The notes under the pieces: generated by a model | Databases searched by the model: none | What the model was told of the DNA's origin: nothing | The model's input: the letters and a program-made list of their open reading frames with translations, nothing else | Assembly: GCA_937926875.1 (NCBI GenBank) | Contig: CALBAX010000043.1 | Location: forward strand, 3,092 to 67,091 | Source of the DNA: an uncultured Desulfovibrio sp. | GTDB taxonomy: Bacteria > Desulfobacterota > Desulfovibrionia > Desulfovibrionales > Desulfovibrionaceae | Direction: 5' to 3' | Length of the DNA: 64,000 nucleotides | Part shown: piece after piece, positions 60,344 to 64,000 of the stretch | How positions within the stretch are numbered: the stretch's first letter is position 1 | How the letters are laid out: each line of letters begins with the position of its first letter | Made by a program: the position numbers and the translations under genes

Positions 60344-60475
60344 ATGCCGCAGATGATGCCGCCATGATCCCTTCCCGAAGCATGCGCCATTCTTGACGCC
60401 CGCCTGAAGGCTTTTGCAGGAGATGCCCTTTCCATTTTCCCCCTTGCAATATTTCTGTCCCGGGACTAGTTTTTT

Positions 60476-60583
60476 GCTTCCGGCTGGGGGAGCCTGCGGG
60501 CTGAGAAAGGGTGCAAGGACCCTGACCCCTAGGGCCGCCGTGCGGTCCTGTACCTGATGCAGATAGTGCTGTCGAAGGGAAGC
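60476..60583 (+). ncRNA. TPP (THI-box) riboswitch
   Basis: The consensus elements are present: P1 GCTTCC pairs with GGAAGC at the 3' end; CTGGGGGAGCC; the diagnostic CTGAGA at 60501-60506; ACCCTGACCCC; and ACCTGATGCAGATAGTGC for the second sensor arm. It precedes thiS by about 80 bases and should repress the thiamine operon when TPP binds. Confidence 0.93.
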
Positions 60584-60613
60584 TGGCAACGTGCGCTCTT
60601 GTTGCGCCCAACT

Positions 60614-60650
60614 GCCCGTTTCGCCCTCTTGCAAGGTGGACGGGTTTTTT
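60614..60650 (+). terminator. Riboswitch-controlled terminator before thiS
   Basis: CCCGT pairs with ACGGG around an imperfect stem, followed by seven T residues, between the TPP aptamer and thiS. This is the expression platform: a TPP-bound aptamer would let this hairpin form. Confidence 0.65.
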
Positions 60651-60662
60651 TGTGGAGGCAGT

Positions 60663-60863
60663 ATGCAACTCACCATCAATGGCGAAGCCTGTACCTGTGC
60701 CGAAGGCCTGACCGTGGCTGCCCTGCTGCGGGAACGGGAACACGATGCCACCGCCGTGGTCGTGGAACACAACGGCCGGATCGTGCCTGCCGCGGACTTC
60801 GCGGCCACCGCCCTGAGCGAGGGCGACGTGCTGGAGATCGTGCAGTTCGTGGGCGGCGGTTAG
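60663..60863 (+). CDS. thiS: Sulfur carrier protein ThiS
   Basis: The 66-residue ubiquitin-like protein ends in the required Gly-Gly (VQFVGGG), whose thiocarboxylate supplies sulfur for the thiazole ring. The EGLTVAALLRER and VVVEHNGRIVPAADFAATAL stretches are typical. GGAGG at 60653-60657 precedes the ATG. It is the first gene of the riboswitch-controlled thi operon; thiF, its adenylating enzyme, lies at 63.1 kb. Confidence 0.96.
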   Translation: MQLTINGEACTCAEGLTVAALLREREHDATAVVVEHNGRIVPAADFAATALSEGDVLEIVQFVGGG

Positions 60864-60938
60864 CCGCCGGCACGACGACGTTTTTCTTCCTCTGCGCCTG
60901 TGCGCACCGCGCGGCCCGGTCGGCCGCAGGAGACCATC

Positions 60939-61724
60939 ATGAGCGATTTTCAGAACAACGATCCCCTCATCATCGGCGGCGTGGAACTGCAGAGCCGTCT
61001 GTTCATCGGTACCGGCAAGTACAGCAATGACGCCCTCATCCCCGACGTCTGCGCCAGCAGCGGCGCGCAGGTGATCACCGTGGCCATGCGCCGCGTGGAA
61101 AAAGGCCGGCAGGGCATCGTGGGCCACATCCCCTCCCACATGCGCCTGCTGCCCAACACCTCCGGCGCCCGCACCGCCGAAGAGGCCGTGCGCCTGGCCC
61201 GTCTGGCCCGTGCCGCCGGCTGTGGCGACTGGATCAAGATCGAAGTCATCTCCGATACCCGCCACCTGCTGCCCGACGGTTACGAGACCGCCAAGGCCAC
61301 CGAGATCCTGGCCAGGGAAGGCTTCACCGTGCTGCCTTACATCAACCCCGACCTCTATGTGGCCCGCGCCTGCGCGGATGCCGGCGCCGCGGCCGTCATG
61401 CCCCTGGGCGCGCCCATCGGCACCAACCGCGGCCTGCGCACCCGCGAGATGATCGGCATCCTCATCGAAGAGATCGACCTGCCCATCGTGGTGGACGCCG
61501 GCATCGGCCTGCCTTCCCATGCCTGCGAGGCCATGGAGATGGGCGCCGCCGCCTGCCTGGTGAACACCGGCATCGCCTCGTCCACCAATCCGGTGCTCAT
61601 GGGCCGTGCCTTCCGGCAGGCTGTGGAAGCCGGTCGCGCCGCCTGGCTGGCCGGTCCCGGTGCCGTGCGTGCCCGCGGCGAAGGCGCCCAGGCATCCTCC
61701 CCGCTGACGGGCTTCCTGCGCTAG
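60939..61724 (+). CDS. thiG: Thiazole synthase ThiG
   Basis: ThiG joins deoxyxylulose phosphate, dehydroglycine and ThiS thiocarboxylate into the thiazole. The 261-residue TIM-barrel protein has the Schiff-base lysine in GDWIKIEVISD, LFIGTGKY, and the phosphate site PIVVDAGIGLPSHACEAMEMGA. The frame is open 39 bases upstream; the AGGAGA before the ATG (MSDFQNN) supports this start. It follows thiS by 75 bases. Confidence 0.97.
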   Translation: MSDFQNNDPLIIGGVELQSRLFIGTGKYSNDALIPDVCASSGAQVITVAMRRVEKGRQGIVGHIPSHMRLLPNTSGARTAEEAVRLARLARAAGCGDWIKIEVISDTRHLLPDGYETAKATEILAREGFTVLPYINPDLYVARACADAGAAAVMPLGAPIGTNRGLRTREMIGILIEEIDLPIVVDAGIGLPSHACEAMEMGAAACLVNTGIASSTNPVLMGRAFRQAVEAGRAAWLAGPGAVRARGEGAQASSPLTGFLR

Positions 61725-61737
61725 GTCGGAGGCGAAC

Positions 61738-62859
61738 ATGGAAAACTTTCAGCAATACCTGGAGAACTGGCCGCGCGAACGCCGCAGCCAGATAGCCGCC
61801 AGCGCCACCGAAGACCACGTGCTCGCCGTGCTGCGCAAGGACTATTTGCAACCCGCCGACTTCCTGACCCTGCTCTCGCCCGCGGCCGCGCCCCTGCTGG
61901 AACAGATGGCCCAGCGCGCCCATGAGCTGACCCTGCGCTACTTCGGCCGGGCCGTGAACCTGTTCACGCCGCTCTATGTATCGGACTACTGCACCAACCA
62001 GTGCCGTTACTGCGGCTTCAATGCCAACAACAAGCAGCCGCGCCGCCACCTGAGCCCCGACGAAGCCTACGACGAAGCCAAGGCCATCGCGGACATGGGC
62101 CTGCAGCACATCCTGCTGCTCACCGGCGATGCCCGCAAACTCTCCTCGCCCGAGTACATCGCGGAGATCGCCCGCCGCATCAAGCCCCTGTTCGCCAGCG
62201 TGGGCATCGAAGTCTATTCCATGACCGAGGACGAATACCGCTTCATGGTGGAAAGCGGCGTGGACAGCATGACCATGTTCCAGGAGACCTACAATCCCGA
62301 GCTCTACGACTGGCTGCATCCGGTGGGCCCCAAGAAGGATTATGCCTTCCGCCTCAACGCCCCCGAACGTGCCGCCCGCGCGGGCATGCGCTCCCTGGGC
62401 CTGGGCGCCCTGCTGGGCCTGGACGAATTCGAACAGGATGCCTTCGCCACCGGCCTGCACGCCTGGTGGCTGCTGCGCCATTACCCCGGCGTGGACGTGA
62501 GCCTGTCCATCCCCCGCATCTGCTCCCATGAAGGCAGCTTCGACATCCCGCACGCCCTCGATGACCGCCGCTTCGTGCAGTATGTGACGGCCCTGCGCTG
62601 CTTCCTGCCGCGCTCGTCCATCACCTGCTCCAGCCGCGAGAGCGCCTTCATGCGTGACCACCTGATCCCGCTGGGCGTGACCCGCGTCTCGGCCGGCGTG
62701 TCCACCGCCGTGGGCGGCCGCAAGACCCACGCCGACAACAGTGGCCAGTTCGACATTACCGACCACCGCAGCGTGGAACAGATGATCGCCGACCTGACCA
62801 AAAACGGCTATCAGGCCGTCATCAAGGACTGGGAAGACCCCACCCTGACCCACGCCTAG
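61738..62859 (+). CDS. thiH: Tyrosine lyase ThiH (radical SAM)
   Basis: ThiH cleaves tyrosine to p-cresol and dehydroglycine, the anaerobic route to the thiazole nitrogen source. The 373-residue protein has the cluster motif CTNQCRYCGF, the MTMFQETYNPELYDWLHPVGPKKDY block and ADNSGQFDITDHRSVEQM near its end, as expected. It starts 13 bases after thiG. Use of ThiH rather than the oxygen-dependent ThiO fits an anaerobe. Confidence 0.97.
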   Translation: MENFQQYLENWPRERRSQIAASATEDHVLAVLRKDYLQPADFLTLLSPAAAPLLEQMAQRAHELTLRYFGRAVNLFTPLYVSDYCTNQCRYCGFNANNKQPRRHLSPDEAYDEAKAIADMGLQHILLLTGDARKLSSPEYIAEIARRIKPLFASVGIEVYSMTEDEYRFMVESGVDSMTMFQETYNPELYDWLHPVGPKKDYAFRLNAPERAARAGMRSLGLGALLGLDEFEQDAFATGLHAWWLLRHYPGVDVSLSIPRICSHEGSFDIPHALDDRRFVQYVTALRCFLPRSSITCSSRESAFMRDHLIPLGVTRVSAGVSTAVGGRKTHADNSGQFDITDHRSVEQMIADLTKNGYQAVIKDWEDPTLTHA

Positions 62860-62882
62860 ACAGAGGGTGGGAAGGGCGTTTT

Positions 62883-62963
62883 CGGGGGGGAAGGAACCTC
62901 CTTTGCGAGCGCCCAGAGGGGCTCCCTTCCCCCGAGCCCCCATCCTCCTTCAAACGCGCTTTA
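62883..62963 (-). repeat. Dispersed palindromic intergenic element, copy 5
   Basis: Leftward it opens with TAAAGCGCGTTTGAAGGAGGA and GGGGG, then an imperfect inverted repeat (outer TCGGGGG / CCCCCGA, around 62882 and 62935). It separates thiH from thiF. Confidence 0.7.
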
Positions 62964-63111
62964 CCGGAAGGAGCGCCTTTCCGCCGGAAAGACGCTCCTT
63001 CTTCTCGTAACGGGAGCCGGGCAAAACTTTCGTGACGGATCCGGCATGCCCGCTTCGTGGTGCTGCGGGCGCGCCATCCCCGCACCTGCAACCTTTTTTG
63101 TGGAACATACC

Positions 63112-63723
63112 ATGCGTGAGAACGTGTTGCGTCAGGGCCTGACGCGCTATCTTTCCCCGGCCCGGCTGGAGGCCCTGCGTGCCGCCCGGGTGGGCGTGGC
63201 CGGTGCGGGCGGTCTGGGCTCCAATGCCGTCCTGATGCTGGCCCGCAGCGGCGTGGAGCATTTCCTGCTCATCGACGATGACGTGGTGGACGCGTCCAAC
63301 CTCAACCGGCAGCAGTTCTGGCCCCGGCATCTGGGCCGCCCCAAGGTGGAAGCCCTGGCCGAACTGGTGCGGGAGCTGAACCCCGATGCCCAGGTGGAGG
63401 CCTGCCGCCTGCGCATCGACGCCGGCAACGTGGACGGGCTGGTGGCCCGCTGCCCTCTGTGGCTGGAAGCCCTGGACGGCGCGGCGGACAAGCGCCTGCT
63501 GGTGGAAAAGGTCATGCTCTCGGGCCGCCGCATCGCCAGCGCCTCGGGCATGGGCGGCTTTGGCGGCAAGCCCATGCAAAAGCGTATGCTGGGCAATCTG
63601 GTGCTGGTGGGCGACTTCGAGACCGACATCCTCGAATGTCCGCCCCTGGCCCCGCGCGTGACCGAAGCCGCGGCCCTGCTGGCCGACGCCATGCTGGAAT
63701 TCATCCTCACCGGCGTGGAATAG
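63112..63723 (+). CDS. thiF: ThiF-type sulfur-carrier adenylyltransferase (short family)
   Basis: The 203-residue protein is an E1-like domain: nucleotide-binding GAGGLGSNAVLMLARSG, the DDDVVDASNLNRQQF loop with Arg and catalytic Asp, and LEALDGAADKRLLVEK. It adenylates the ThiS C-terminus. It is shorter than E. coli ThiF (about 250) and lacks the four-cysteine zinc site, like the second ThiF type common in anaerobes. The ATG (MRENVLRQG) is chosen by homology. It lies 252 bases from thiH behind a palindromic element, so it may have its own promoter. Confidence 0.9.
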   Translation: MRENVLRQGLTRYLSPARLEALRAARVGVAGAGGLGSNAVLMLARSGVEHFLLIDDDVVDASNLNRQQFWPRHLGRPKVEALAELVRELNPDAQVEACRLRIDAGNVDGLVARCPLWLEALDGAADKRLLVEKVMLSGRRIASASGMGGFGGKPMQKRMLGNLVLVGDFETDILECPPLAPRVTEAAALLADAMLEFILTGVE

Positions 63724-63904
63724 ACCTTTTCTGAGAGGCTCCTCCCCCTGATGCCTTGCGCCTGACGTTGCCCGGCAAGGAAGACATGCCCACGCCCACA
63801 GCTGCCTTCCGCCGCTACGGACAAAGGAATGGCCCGCCCCTTTTTCTTCATGTCTCTCCATAACGCCAGGATGCCCCTTGTCGGCACCTGCCCAGAGCTA
63901 TGAC

Positions 63905-63949
63905 GAACGTACGGCCCCGGACTGCATGACAGTCCGGGGCCGTACGTTC
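63905..63949 (+). terminator. Perfect 19-bp hairpin after thiF
   Basis: Arms 63905-63923 and 63931-63949 pair perfectly with a seven-base loop. The T run is only TGAT, so it is a strong fold rather than a classical terminator. It directly abuts a palindromic element. Confidence 0.65.
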
Positions 63950-63950
63950 T

Positions 63951-64000
63951 GATAAAGCGCGCTGGGGAGGGGGAGGGGAGTTTGAGGGGAGGGGGACCTC
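63951..64000 (+). repeat. Dispersed palindromic intergenic element, copy 6 (cut by window edge)
   Basis: Head GATAAAGCGCGCTGGGGAGG followed by GGGAGGGG and TTTGAGGGGAGGGGGACCTC to the last base of the window, matching the left arm of the 49.8-kb copy. Confidence 0.7.

Overview
The window reads as a chromosomal segment of a sulfate-reducing deltaproteobacterium of the Desulfovibrio type. The evidence is a complete aprBA-qmoABC(D) block for dissimilatory sulfate reduction, the siroheme-dependent (alternative) heme pathway genes hemB-ahbD-ahbB, and very GC-rich codons separated by short AT-rich promoter islands. No phage, insertion sequence, CRISPR array or integrase was seen, so this is core chromosome with a few lineage-specific modules. 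Species cannot be fixed from the sequence alone; gut Desulfovibrio such as D. piger or D. desulfuricans are plausible.

Layout. 1-3.2 kb: start of an AT-rich minus-strand gene cut by the window edge, then hemB-ahbD-ahbB. 3.3-8.9 kb: ppk1 behind a Pho-box-like repeat, an HD-domain protein with a disordered tail, ppx/gppA, and a DksA-like zinc-finger protein. 9.4-11.2 kb: a YeiH-type carrier followed by a 30-residue membrane peptide and a 121-residue unknown. tRNA-Phe at 11.6 kb. 11.9-16.4 kb: ClC antiporter, lipoprotein, phenylacetate-CoA-ligase family enzyme, a hypothetical protein, EF-hand protein. 16.5-20.2 kb: YgiQ-family radical SAM protein with a long repetitive tail, then slyX. 20.6-25 kb: SGNH + MBOAT acyltransfer pair, HU, and an orphan radical SAM protein. 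25-28.8 kb: YheO-like regulator, L-serine dehydratase and serine transporter. 29.7-34.3 kb: two ZraP/CpxP-like periplasmic proteins and a ZraSR two-component system, with a sigma-54 promoter in front of one of them. 34.5-40.2 kb: HD hydrolase, nth, cutA, a PfkB kinase, a YbaK deacylase, and a chorismate-mutase/EPSP-synthase-like fusion. 40.9-49.2 kb: aprB, aprA, qmoA, qmoB, qmoC, qmoD-like. 49.9-54.6 kb: auxin-efflux-type carrier, ilvD, polysaccharide flippase. 54.7-60.3 kb: a large sigma-54 activator diverging from an operon of a DASS-type anion carrier and two paralogous NTF2-like proteins. 60.5-63.7 kb: TPP riboswitch and thiSGH, then thiF.

How it works together. AprBA reduces adenosine phosphosulfate, with electrons probably passing from menaquinol through QmoABC. 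hemB-ahbDB supplies heme for the cytochromes of this metabolism. The ppk/HD/ppx set handles polyphosphate. The serine module deaminates imported serine to pyruvate.

The least described system is the sigma-54 unit at 54.7-60.3 kb. It has a dedicated activator, a long perfect inverted repeat that fits an upstream activator site, a good -24/-12 promoter, an anion importer, and twin NTF2-like proteins that are 44 percent identical without gaps. The substrate is unknown. A second genome-scale feature is a family of at least six intergenic palindromic elements sharing an AAAGCGCGTTTG...GGAGGATGGGG head.
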